Below the pieces are notes generated by a model. The model worked only from the letters and a program-made list of their open reading frames with translations, was not told where the DNA came from and searched no databases. Below, piece after piece: positions 1 through 10,755 of a stretch of 64,000 nucleotides of DNA. The stretch comes from Silene conica. Lineage: Eukaryota > Streptophyta > Magnoliopsida > Caryophyllales > Caryophyllaceae. A program made the translations under genes and the position numbers. How positions within the stretch are numbered: position 1 is the first letter of the stretch; each line of letters opens with the position of its first letter. The stretch lies in assembly GCA_029255685.2 (NCBI GenBank), contig CM055318.2, positions 12,219,001 to 12,283,000 of the forward strand, read 5' to 3'.

Positions 1-2137
1 ATCACAGCCAATGTGATGAATCTCCGAGACACATTTTTGTGTCTTAGCTTATTACAGTTATTTCTCCGAAGTCATGTCCCTTAAGATGAGTAATAATAGG
101 CGCGATCACGTGACCAGCTCTAATCATCCCTTTAAGAACGTTGGGGATGCCGAATTTGCTCTTCATGTTCAACCATCCATACGCCATGATACGGTTGACG
201 AAGCAGAGGACATCATTCAAGAGGCAGTTTTGCTATCACTCGGTACCAAGTCTTAAGGTTCAAGAATGCATTTTGTGTGCATGGTTTCTTACGTAGATTC
301 ATGCAATATGGCCTAGTAAATTGTCTCTTTGAAGGGGAGTTATTATCCCGTTAGTTTCCCATGTTTGTTGTTGAGTTCAATAGTCTTTATTAAGTTGTTT
401 AATGTCGACTTTTCGTAGTCTTTGTTTCTTGAAAACAGTCGCTCACCTTTGCTATTTATAGCCCTGTCAGTTTGTATTTGGCATTCAGTTTTCAATCAAA
501 AATCACATGTCTGCTTGTTTAGCATTTTTCATTTATATTCAAACGCGTCTTTGAATATTGACTTTCGTTCGTACTCAATAGGTCTTGAGTCGTTCATCAT
601 TGATAGGTTATAGGTCTAACTTATCAATTATCGCTTCCGCATTTTAATTCGTATCACGCCATCAACACATCGTTATTTGCCAATGTAGCTACTCTATTGT
701 ATTAATTTATGTTTTTAATAAAAGTACATTTGACCAAATGAGTCAAATGTCATCTGTATAAACTATAAACCTCTTTTTACGGCTGCCAAAAAACGCTTCA
801 TAAGTTTTCTCTTGTTTTTGCCTTAGAACAAGAGGGAAATTTGGTGTATTATCCTACAGAAGATTTTTTGTAACCCAAAAGCGTAATAGGATAGAAATAC
901 TTTCTAAAAAAAGCGATATAATACGTGATCATCAAGTTATCCAAGTTCGATTTGTCAAGCATCCTATACTAACACAATAGAGTATTAACTCAAAATTTGT
1001 GTGAAACCATTTCAAAAAAGTGTAAAGTTATTAATTAAATTTAACTGTATTTATAACATAACACAATATAGTATTTTATTAAGAATTTTTTTGTCAATAC
1101 TAGAACTTGAGATAAACGGTATTTTACTAAGTTATTGAGAAACTAATCTATAATACCCGTTTATGTGCTTTTCGTGACCCTTTTATTATTGATCATAACA
1201 TTGTAATTTTGTACTTATTTACATAATAAATGTGCCCGTTTTAGTTTTAAACAATATTAGTACACGTTTTTTCATGAAATTGTAAAATAGTCTCTCAAGT
1301 CTCAATAAGTTTAATGAAATATTGTTTCTCAGGAGACTTACTCTTTAATCGGTTAAAACAATGTTATTTAAAGAAAATGGATCACGCATCTGATGTATTC
1401 ACACTTTTAGTTATTCGGCATAAATGATTTCTTTTCGTGAGCATAGTTGAATTTTTATGTATAATAGTTTTTGAGCAATATTGTATACTTTAAATTGAAC
1501 GCGCTAAAAAACTTAATACTAAAACTCATAATATTTAAAGCAAAACTCAAATACTTCATTTATTTAACATACTTGTTGTAATTGTCTTAAATAAATAAAA
1601 GTGGTTAGTTAAGTTATTCAAGTTTTTATAGTAATATCTACGATCAATGAATTAAACTCATGACAAGGATCCTTATCCATGAGAGTTTAATTTTGTGTTC
1701 TCCTTTAAAGGCAAGTTTTTTTTGGCTTGTTTTCGCCTTTTCTTGTCTACGGCCTTGTAGCGTAAGTGCATCTTGTTCCCGTCACTTGTCAGACCAAATG
1801 TCTCAATGGTTTTTTGGAGTCCCATGCCATATAATTTTCGTGCATGACAGAGTTCAAGTCCATGCTATCACACTCCAACATGTTCAGTTTCCCGACATCT
1901 CATTTATCGTACTAGTTTAATAGGAAGTTGTAATTTTATTTTCAGTTATGATGTACGTATGTACGACTCTTTGAGGTGTACTGTTTGCATGTAAACTATG
2001 TCCAGGTGGGGTCGACCACTAAACTTGTCAAAAGAAAAACCGAGCAGTAAACCAAACCTAACCCATTTTTTCTACGGTCAAGACCCGATTCGACCCATAA
2101 CCCCTTAAATTCTTATAACAACCAAATTCACCACCGT
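1..2137. other. AT-rich spacer, no gene recognised
   Basis: I see no coding region I can support here. A 60-codon open frame at 74-256 (+) and an 86-codon one at 1660-1920 (+) have no recognisable motif and no partner exons. The remainder is AT-rich with poly-T runs, as expected of old intergenic DNA. Confidence 0.5.
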
Positions 2138-2147
2138 CTTTCTTATT

Positions 2148-3430
2148 GCTGGTACTTGGACAATAAATGGCCAAATTTCTATCTTCTCATCAAAAATAGT
2201 TTCACCCTCTTACCCATACATTGGTTTGGCTATAACACACATGAACATGACCTTTTCTATGAAATTCTTAGACCGTACACACCTATGGGGATTTATTTCA
2301 CCTTTACCCATATAAAACCTTGTAGAAGGTTTAATTTTAGCAATTATTTCTCATCCATGTGAATGATATGGCTGCCATCTTTGAAAACAACTATCATGGT
2401 TAATTGATGATACTCTAAATGTTGTAGACAGAAAACTAATGTAGCAAGTTTGTTATTATCATTCAAACATAGTTTTAGTGTGATTGTGTGTGCCTTATTT
2501 GCTTTGACATCACCCATCTTGAAATAGTAGATTGGCTTACCCCTAAGTTGTCAGCAAGATCTTGTTGTGTAGTTCTCTTTAGTAGATCAATTTTGTTTTG
2601 ATCTTCTCTTCATCTAAGGCAGCCCTGCCAACTTTTTTGTTGCCTTTTTTTGTTGCTGACATCCACTACTTTGTCTGTTGTTTTCTATGATTCAACTAGC
2701 TTTCGTATCCTACTTACAATTCTCTTGTCCACCATAAACCTTCCTGCCACTTCATTAACCATACCATAGCTTGGCTTTTTATTAATGTTTTGTTTCAAAT
2801 AGTGTTTCATTTATTTTTGATCTTTCTAGGTTGGTTAGATTTCTATTCATTGAATGTTCTTTTTAGCTTTTTGTTTGGGAGCTTTTTATGTAAAAGTTGT
2901 ATTTTAGCTGCTTCCTCATGACTAAACCACTATAAATATGACTTCTATTTATAGGAGAAAGAACTTTGCTCTCTTTTGAGAATTTGGCGCCAAATTTTCA
3001 TCTGTTTATGTTTTGGCTTTATATTTGAAATTTGGTGCTAATTTCAGACTTAGATGACATTGGATATGACTGTTTTTGGACTAATATTTGAGTTAACTTG
3101 GCTTATGGAACATCTCTTTTTGGGCCAATCAAGATAAGAGGAAGGAAACCAAAGCTAACCTGAAGTCCATCTTTCGGTTTTTCAAAAACTTATTTTCAGT
3201 CTAGAGTTTAATGTAATTCAACAATAACTTAATTTAATTTGAAGTAATGTAATTTATGTAATGTTATTTAAGTAATGTAATGTACTCGTATTAATTATTC
3301 TAGTTAATGTAATTTTAATTTCACCCAAAACAATGTGTAAGAAAATCGTTCAATGGAAAAACCGGAGTTTGGTACGTGTTCAGAATAAGGAGGGAAAATA
3401 GTTTGGTGTAAAAAAAGGGAGGGAGTTATT
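2148..3430 (-). pseudogene. Decayed mariner-like transposase remnant
   Basis: On the minus strand this stretch is similar over hundreds of bases to the better preserved mariner transposase at 46801-48316, including the part upstream of the second catalytic region, the N-terminal helix-turn-helix part near 2550-2850 and the 5' non-coding part up to about 3430 (ending in a run of A and 'gggagggag'). No open frame of useful length survives. It lacks the region corresponding to the QDNARPH motif and the C-terminus, so it is a 3'-truncated remnant on the transposase strand. Confidence 0.65.
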
Positions 3431-3582
3431 AGAAGCTTACCAGGTAATTATGAATAGAAATTACAACATTGCCTCTCCAATTTACTTACCCCTACACAAT
3501 CAAAAATATTAAACAATAATATTCCTTAATATTTGTACCCTCTTAACAATGGGCAAACCGTGTTGCTTGTGACGGTCACAAG

Positions 3583-4251
3583 TAGACATGACAATGGATT
3601 CTGGATCCTACCCAGATTTACCAGACCCCATGCCCAAGGTTAGTATCTGAATCCCATTATTTTAGATCCTTAGGATCCGGGTCAGACTCATATCCTTATA
3701 CGAGTATGAGGGTCAGATCTGGATCCCACCACTAAGATCCAGATCCTACCCTTGGACCCTCTTTTAATTTCCATATTTGTAATTTTTATATAGATTCGAT
3801 CCTTCAAAAGTAGATCTTGTAAACAATGAATGAAGTATTAGTGTTTAGTTTGTTTGAACAAATTGTTTTATTATGAATTGTTGGAATTATAAATATTTTG
3901 TGGTTTGTAAACCTTATTTGTAAGTTGCTATAAGACCTTTTAACACTTTATACACTCTTTTTATTTCTTTTGGATTATGATATTTAAACCGGTGAAGCTA
4001 ATAGATGGTAATTCGACTAAAACATCGTCTCTAATTGACAAGTAAAAGTGAAATAGTGTATAGTAGTGACTTAGTGGCAGTTTCATTTGAATGTATCGTT
4101 GGAGATTGACGGATCTGAATTTTATCCAGATCTTACCTAGTCCTTAGGAAACGGATATGGATCTACAAATTTCGGACCTTAAGAATAAGTGTAGGATCTG
4201 AATATTACTTATGGATCTGAATATACTCTCTCCTACTCATTGTGATCTCTA
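3583..4251. mobile_element. Non-autonomous hAT element, 669 bp
   Basis: Ends are TAGACATGACAATGGAT on the left and, read from the right, TAGAGATCACAATGAG: imperfect terminal inverted repeats of the TAGAG-type seen in plant hAT MITEs. It is flanked by a perfect 8-bp direct repeat, GTCACAAG, at 3575-3582 and 4252-4259, the duplication length of hAT transposition. The interior is rich in 'ggatccgggtc' and 'gatctggatcc' words and has no coding potential. Confidence 0.8.
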
Positions 4252-4259
4252 GTCACAAG

Positions 4260-5165
4260 CTTGTGAGCAATGAGACACTTGAAATAAGTAGGAGGGAGTA
4301 TGATTGTTTCAATATAATCAATAAGCATTGTGTATAATTAAAATATTAATATTAAATATGTTTTAATTTATTGAAAAATATTTTTCGATTTTAAAAATGG
4401 TATAAGGAAAAAGGCTTTGAAATAATTCGTATTGATCCTAAATCGACTTGTGGCTATAACCTGGCGTATAGTCTAACCCGACCTTATGTTCTGATCCAAA
4501 ATCCGATCGGGCCGATCTGTTTAAGTGACCTACCCGAACACCAAAACTAGTTGACTATTGATGACAGGGTCCAAGAAAGTATCTTTTAAGACTTCATCAG
4601 AGTGAACACATGATGATGGAACTCATAAGACCTTTAGTTATCACTGAAATTTATATAATGAGATTGTACTATAGTTAAAAGTTAAGACCCACGAAATTAG
4701 AGAGCACCAATCAAGGGAATGCACATGACATTGTCAAAGCGTCAATCATGGAATATACTCAAACATATAAGGAAGATTATTTAATAATTTGTCTTGATAT
4801 AAAAACAGAGAAAAGAAGAGACAAAAATAATAAAAGAAATCGTAGGTTTGGTTGAATGTTTTGTTATGAATTTGAGCAATTTTAGCATCTTCACATTTAT
4901 TTAAGCGTTCTAGAAAGGAGCTAAGTTATGTTTTTGTTGGCTGAATTATGATGTATTGAGATAAATTGAGTTAAATTAAAATTAACTAAATAAATAGAGT
5001 TGAAATAAGCTAAGCAACTGAAATGAACTGGAGTGAGCTAAATAAAAGTTATTAAATAAAAAAATAGAGCCTTAAATTAATTTTGGAATGAAGTTAACAA
5101 AGTTCTCACTCTTTCATATGTTCATTTTATATCATAAGACTATCTTAATATATATAAAAAAGATC
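4260..5165. other. AT-rich spacer, nothing recognised
   Basis: No open frame, RNA gene or clear element ends seen. 'aggagggagta' near 4291 may be one end of an old Stowaway-type element, but no partner end was found. Confidence 0.4.
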
Positions 5166-5170
5166 AACCT

Positions 5171-6420
5171 ATTTTTTTTTTTTTTGCGGGGAAAACAGAA
5201 ACTATTATTAAACCAAGTCAAGATCCGCTACATTAAGAACAGATGAAGGAAAATCAGAAAACGACACTACTTCCTCACCCACACTCGAACATAAACGTGC
5301 ACACATATGAGCCACCGTATTACCACTTCTTCTTACATGAAACACTCCGCTGCACCCGGTAGTTTGGATGAGCCTTCGAATATCATCCTTACAAATACCC
5401 AACGGACATCGTAAGCACTCGTTGTTCTGAATCGCCCTGACCACATTAAGAGCATCGACCTCAATACAAAAAGACTCCAGCCTCATTCTCTCCGCCATCC
5501 CCAGCCCGAATAGAACGGCCTTCGCTTCCGCTACTTCCACCTCCCATCTCGCCCTCAGCCGTCTACTGGCCACCAGCACCACAGCCCCATCTTCGTCCCT
5601 CCCCACAACACCGAGACCCACTGAAGAGTCATCCATAATGGCAGCGTCGGTATTGATTTTTATCATCCCACTACCCGGTTTTTCCCAGTAGCTCTGCCCA
5701 CAAATACTTCCAGTGATCCTATCATCTCCTTGAGGGCTGCTCATACTCCTATAATCCTCTACCATTTTGATCAGACCCATAATCATAATAGACGGATGAC
5801 ATGGGTGCTCATCAAAAATGCGGGAGTTACGTATTGTCCACAGCGCCCACATGATAGCCAAGAAACGCCCCTGCTCCTCCCTCTCCAGCCTGCTCAAAGC
5901 CCACACCACACATTCCGCCACTGACGAGCGCGGCGCCTCACTCACGAGATCACCAAACCCACTTGCTACCCAATGCTCATTCGTCCACGGGCAATCAAAT
6001 AGAGCATGGTTAATGGTTTCAGCCTCACCGCCACATCCGTCACAAATATCCGAAGTCCTACAATGTCGAGCAAACAGGGTAGCATTTACTGCTAACATTC
6101 CTGTCCATGCTCGCCAAACGAAGTGAGTGAGCTTTGGTGGGATTTTTAACTTCCACAGGGACCGCCATATATTACTCCCCTGCGCAAGTGAGCCCTGTTC
6201 AGTCGTGTTATTCCCCAGCCCCATGCCCAGCCAGTATCTAGACCTCACGCTATACTCTCCACTTCGGTGTGGCCACCAAAACCATTCATCATCGGGCATA
6301 TTGCTACTCAGAGGAATAGCTATCGCTAGTTGGACATCCTCCTCCGTTAAGACCGCTCTCAAGGCCTCCTCATTCCATTCCCCACTGTTCTCATTAATAA
6401 GGGCAGCCACTTTCAAATAT
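5171..6420 (-). mobile_element. 5'-truncated LINE (non-LTR retrotransposon)
   Basis: The 3' end on the minus strand is a poly-A tract (poly-T on the plus strand at about 5171-5185) lying a few tens of bases beyond the stop codon of a LINE ORF2 C-terminal fragment. The element stops abruptly at about 6420, within the region linking reverse transcriptase to the zinc-binding domain, as expected of incomplete target-primed reverse transcription. I found no convincing target-site duplication. Confidence 0.75.
5208..6416 (-). pseudogene. LINE ORF2 C-terminus: zf-RVT and RNase H
   Basis: An open frame of about 402 codons without internal stops. Residues about 83-150 form the reverse-transcriptase zinc-binding domain (WKLKIPPKLTHFVWRAW, then CDGC at 125-128, NHALFDC with His137 and Cys142). 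Residues about 250-380 are an RNase H domain of the plant LINE type (INTDAA, Asp257; EAKAVLFGL, Glu298; IEVDALNVV, Asp321). The reverse-transcriptase core and ORF1 are absent, so this is a fragment; the nominal start codon is an artefact of the truncation. Long uninterrupted coding sequence suggests a fairly recent insertion. It has no independent function to assign. Confidence 0.85.
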
Positions 6421-7607
6421 TAAATATTCTTATTTGGTATTTAAATTTATTTCAGTGTTATGATATCTTATACTCATGACTCATGATACATTTTTAAGTA
6501 CGAAAATAAATGTGTCCCTCATTTATATGAAACAAGTTGTCAAATAAAACTACATTCATAAGGTAATCATTAACTTAGAATTTTCTAAAATAAGGGAACA
6601 TTTTCAAATTTGTATACTCAACTTAATTTCACTTTGCTCCATTTGTTTCATTATTATTTCTTTTAGGAGATTTGAGATATTTCTCAATTTGGTGACATGA
6701 AGTATATTTTAACTATAATAGCATAGTTTTTAAGAATAGTAAATCACATAATCTTCACAAAGTTATATGAAAATTTAACTTAGCATTATATAAATTATCA
6801 GATAGTTCTCGCAAAAGCATAACGTTTATTTGGTATTTTACCATATGTTCATACCCAATAGCATAAAAAAGTTAAATAGAATATTAACTAACTTATTTTA
6901 TATATTACGTCACTTATGTGTTGAATTTTACAAACCTCAAGTATCAAAATTGATATTTAATTGATAGTCCGAACCAAAGATACCACATAAATTTAGTTAA
7001 ATCTTATATAATTAAATCAAACAAAAAAAAAGATAAAAATATGATACTAAGAAATTGGTTCTAAATGAGAACTGAATTATAAAATCGTTTTATATAAAAA
7101 TTATTATTACACAAATTATGCCAAACATCTTGATACATAAGTTGAATAATAATTTTAAAAAAAATCTATTTTTTTGTTTTTAAAAAAGAAAACTTTGAGA
7201 GGTAAGTAAACCAATAATGGAGGAAAAAGAATGTCTAGAGAGTAGGACGGCCCAAAGTGAGTAATGGGCCAACTGAATATTGGATTGAACTCATATAGAT
7301 CAGAATACGCATAGCAAAGAGTAGGTACGAGAAAGCTGGACTACACTAGTACTAATCTTTCACATCCTAGTATCTTACTCCATCCGTCCCGGACTCGTGT
7401 CAATAGTGTACACCATTTTTTAAGTTCTCTATAATCCATTCGTATAAATCATAAATTTGCTAAGAAGGAATGAAAATTGAAAAAAGTGTACGATCAAATT
7501 GCTTACTTCATCTCGCTTTTCACCGGTAAATTGGCATTATCCATGATTAAAGATTTTAAGTTATGAAATTTAGTTACTAAGAATGGAGGTTAATAAGGAG
7601 GAGGTAG
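6421..7607. other. AT-rich spacer with a possible Stowaway end
   Basis: No gene seen. 'tactccatccgtcccggactcg' type sequence begins at about 7378 and resembles the end of a Stowaway/mariner MITE; a weak partner 'gaatggagg' lies near 7582, so a degraded MITE of about 200 bp is possible but not established. Confidence 0.35.
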
Positions 7608-8230
7608 AATTAAAACTCGATTGGTAAACGTAGGCGTATTTTAATAAACGTATACGGCGTTTGTCCTAAAAATTACGTACCCCCCTCTCTCTCTCACTCT
7701 TGCTCGATGCTCCCTTCTTTCCAAACAACAACAACAAGCCCAAACACCAACACTCACCCTTGACTCCACCAACCGTACCCCACGACCACCGTGCCCCACG
7801 ACGACTGTATCCCACGACCACAGCAACTAGCCCCGTCGCAAACAATAAGTTTTCCGCCTTTTTTTTCGAAATTGTTGATTCAATTTTAAATTAATGCTTC
7901 AAAGGCCAAATTGATACTAAAATTAGTTTCTAAATGATATATTTATATGAATATGTGATTAGTAGCTTCAATTTTGTTACAAATGTGGTTGTAATATGAG
8001 TTTTTTGTGAAATTTGAATTAGGTAGTAATTTGTTTAATTTTTGTTGTAATACTGTGTTTAGTTTATGAATTGAAGTGTTGTTAATTGTTGAATTAGGTT
8101 AGTTATATAATGTTATTAATTCATGTATTTGGGCGAATTATGGGTCGAAAATTCTGGGCAAATTCGAAATTGGGGATGAATGTTGAAGGTGGTAGGCTTG
8201 GACGACGAGATTGGTAGTGTGGCCCGGGTA

Positions 8231-8420
8231 TGGACAATGAATATGAATGTGAGAACCATGGTCAAACATTCATATTCAACGTGAGAACCATGGTGAGACA
8301 ACGAGTCCTAACGTGCGTCCATGGCTGCACGTTAGAACTCTTCGTCCTTCCCACGGTTGGACGTTGAACATTAACGTATGTTCATGGGTTTGACGTTAAT
8401 GTTCAACGTGTGGACCGTGG
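8231..8420. repeat. Left subterminal hairpin array of the MULE
   Basis: Three successive inverted repeats with the loop at or near a CCATGG or CATGG core. Arms 8238-8250 / 8266-8278 are 13 bp perfect; arms 8303-8316 / 8327-8340 are 14 bp with one mismatch; arms 8361-8377 / 8393-8409 are 17 bp perfect. CCATGG occurs at 8256, 8288 and 8319. The stem sequences differ from unit to unit while the spacing and the core recur. What the array does is not known; binding sites for the transposase or a source of small RNA are possibilities. Confidence 0.8.
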
Positions 8421-8561
8421 TTGATATTTTTTTTAAAAAAAATTCTTCGAAAGTCAATAATTTGCTTTAATTTAACAATTTTTAATTGTGTAATTATATT
8501 TAGTTGGTTTTATTATTATTTTTCTCACTTATTTAGTCGTTTAATTGGTATTTTTATGAAA

Positions 8562-8650
8562 TTTAGGGTTTGGGTTTAGGGTTAGGGTTAGGGTCAGGGT
8601 CAGGGTTAGGGTTTAGGGTTTAGGGTTAGGGTTAGGGTTTAGGGTTTAGG
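8562..8650 (+). repeat. Degenerate telomere-type repeat tract
   Basis: About 12 units of TTTAGGG, TTAGGG and GTCAGGG in tandem, with a short second cluster at 8709-8727. It lies inside the MULE upstream of the PMD pseudogene. The variant units rule out a chromosome end at this site and suggest an old captured or slipped tract. Confidence 0.85.
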
Positions 8651-8818
8651 TTGTAATGTTTGATTCAATTGAATTTTTTTTGTTAATTTAAATTTTCATT
8701 TTATTTGTTTAGGGTTTAGGGTTTGAACGGAAGATATTTTTTTTTGTTAATTTAAATTTGCATTTTATTTGTTTAGTATTTGAATATGTCTTTGAACATT
8801 TTTATTTGAATGATGCAA

Positions 8819-9604
8819 ATGAGTAGCGAAAGAGATAGAGAGTTAGATCGGAGAGCGGCAGAAGTGATGAAAATGTCGGATCGGACCCATGGTCGGAATG
8901 TGACATCATCGAAGCGTCGTTTGGTGGCTCAAACTTCGAGACGTGTACCACCACCACCTCCCCCCATCGACAGTCGTCACCTCGTATAGTAATGATTCCT
9001 ACACCTGGTCACGGTAGCAGCCGACGCGTTAGTAGTGGTGATTCGGAGAGGGAGATGGGAAGGGAATTAGCCAGTTGTTTCCGACGTGTAGCCGAGGAGG
9101 TGTCGGAGGAGTAGATAGAGGAAGAGACGGAGGAGAAGGAGGTGCAGGTTGTTCCGAACCGTCCACCACCCGTTACTCAGACGATGGGGCGGAGTACGGT
9201 GGTGCAGAATACGATGGGCCGCTTTATGAAAGTTGGGGAAAGCTCATCGGGGAGAGATGATTTGTGGCTCGTTAAAGGTTTAGTTGAGGGTAGGTCTAAT
9301 AACCCTTATGTCTAACGGAGTTTTGGTGGACACGTAGCGTTCAGTAGTTGGACTGAACCCGATGCGGACCTTCTAAGAAATGTTACGAAAGGCTGGCTGC
9401 TTCGAGGGAGATTAGGAAGATGAAGCTCTCCGAATTTGTATCCGAGAAGGTGATTGATAGCGGGCTAGGTGTTCTGCGGAGTTGCTTCACCACCGGTCTA
9501 GATGAGAACCTTTTGAGTGCTTTCATAGAGAGGTGGCAGCCGAATACTAACACTTTCCACATGCCTTTTGGTGAGATTAGTATAATGCTACATGATGAGT
9601 AGTG
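8819..9604 (+). pseudogene. Plant mobile domain (PMD) gene, broken
   Basis: The ATG at 8819 opens a lysine/arginine-rich N-terminus (SSERDRELDRRAAEVMKM) shared with the second MULE at 22172, which supports the start. A shift of one base near 8980, a TAG at about 9111 and a TAA at about 9313 break the frame. The last part (9420-9604) reads LRSCFTTGLDENLLSAFIER then WQPNTNTFHMPFGEISIML, the signature of the plant mobile domain found in MAIN/MAIL proteins and in many plant transposons; GGHVAFSSW upstream fits the family too. It stops right after the GEISIML motif, so most of the PMD fold is missing. Transcription would converge on the transposase gene. In host proteins the PMD acts in silencing and genome stability; its role in transposons is not settled. 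Confidence 0.7.
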
Positions 9605-9994
9605 TTCTAGTTAGCCTTTTTAGTGTTTTTTAGTGGATTGTTGTAGTTTGTTGAATTTTTAGTTTAGCGTCTTTTAGTAGATGGTTTTAGTTTGTTAACT
9701 TTGTAGTTTTTTAGTTTGTTGACAATTTAGTTTATTTTTTTTATGGATTGTTTTAGCTACAAGAATACTTAATTAAAAACCATAGAAAACTTAAAACAAC
9801 ATAGTTCAATTTAATTAAAACCATAGAAAACTTAAAACAACATAGTACAATTTAATTAAAACCATAGAAAACTACAAATTAGTTATCTTCCGAAGTTGAC
9901 TTCATGTCTTCTAAATCGTCCTCTGCTACAATTTATTCAGGTTGCCTAGCAATGAAGTCGTCATAAACGGAAAAAATGTTGATTTTTTCGTTGT
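9605..9994. other. Short tandem repeats between convergent genes
   Basis: 9605-9740 has repeated 'tttttagtttgttga' words. 9775-9870 contains three near-identical copies of a roughly 38-bp unit ('ttaattaaaaccatagaaaa', then 'cttaaaacaacatag'). No coding sequence seen; this is probably the 3' ends of the convergent MULE genes. Confidence 0.5.
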
Positions 9995-10345
9995 TCAGGT
10001 TACCAATGTTTCCAGCGCATAAGCTTGACAATGTTGCATAATCCAGTACGGTTCGAACGCGAATCAATAAACGATGATATCATTCTCTAACCGAGCGTGC
10101 TCCCACTTTTTCTCTTGCAACGTCTCAGCAGACACGATTTCATCGAGAACAGGAGGCGTCGGCACATCTTCATAGTTTTCAGCTAAAATGAGACAAAACA
10201 ATCCAATTGGAGGATGTTCTAGCATGTTTCAGACTGTAGCACTTGGTATGACTAACTCAAGGCGGTCGACTAACTTTGGTAGCTCAGAAACAAGTGTATC
10301 TATTTTTTGTTGAATTGCTCCAATTATTTGAGCATTTGTTGCCAT
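9995..10345 (-). pseudogene. Small accessory ORF of the MULE, unknown function
   Basis: One continuous minus-strand frame of 117 codons from an ATG at 10345, interrupted only by two TGA codons (codons 39 and 94). The N-terminus MATNAQIIGAIQQKIDTLV, then SELPKLVDRLELVIP, looks like an amphipathic helix or short coiled coil; the middle has a proline-rich acidic stretch (YEDVPTPPVLDEI), followed by the charged LQEKKWEHARLEND. I recognise no family. A TATA box about 55 bp upstream and an AT-rich leader suggest it was a separate transcription unit. It lies between the PMD and transposase genes in the MULE. In the shorter MULE copy the equivalent region is deleted, so no comparison is possible within this window. 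Confidence 0.5.
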
Positions 10346-10398
10346 TTTTGTTTTTTGTAGTTGATGGGAATTGAGTTAATATGAATGGAATCGCATGT

Positions 10399-10408
10399 AT
10401 TTATAGGC
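10399..10408 (-). promoter_or_regulatory. TATA box for the small MULE ORF
   Basis: Minus-strand CCTATAAATA, about 55 bp upstream of the ATG at 10345, in a suitable place for a start of transcription near 10370. Inferred from sequence only. Confidence 0.5.
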
Positions 10409-10465
10409 AAATAATAACGGGTACTTAAAACGGTAACAATTTCAAATTATAACGGTAACATTTTC

Positions 10466-10679
10466 TGTAACAACCCGACCCACCACGGTCATAACACAAC
10501 CCCAATAAGATGGGTGCGCACTTTTGGGCCCATTAATTGTCCTCACTTAAGCCCAAAAGCACAAGGCCTTGTTACTACATGGTGGGTGGAAGCTATTATA
10601 AACATATCATAAGCCTCACATTCTACCAATGTGGGACAAATCTCCACACAATCTCATCTCATACTCTTGGGGTGTTACA
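10466..10679. mobile_element. Solo LTR-like insertion, 214 bp
   Basis: Begins TGTAACAACCC and ends GGGGTGTTACA (TG...CA ends with a 7-bp near-perfect terminal inverted repeat) and is flanked by the 5-bp direct repeat TTTTC at 10461-10465 and 10680-10684. No internal region or second LTR, so it is a solo LTR or a very small LTR-type element, inserted in the MULE after that element had arrived. Confidence 0.75.
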
Positions 10680-10755
10680 TTTTCAAACTAAAACGGTAAC
10701 AATTTCAAACTAAAACGATAACAATTTCAAACTAAAACGGTAACTAAACTGATAA

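Noticed and set aside
74-256. 60-codon frame at the window start
   Set aside because: No motif, no neighbouring exon, length compatible with chance.
8231-8420. CRISPR-like alternation of constant linkers and variable segments
   Set aside because: Units are imperfect, of uneven length, themselves palindromic, and lie inside a plant MULE; no cas-type genes exist here.
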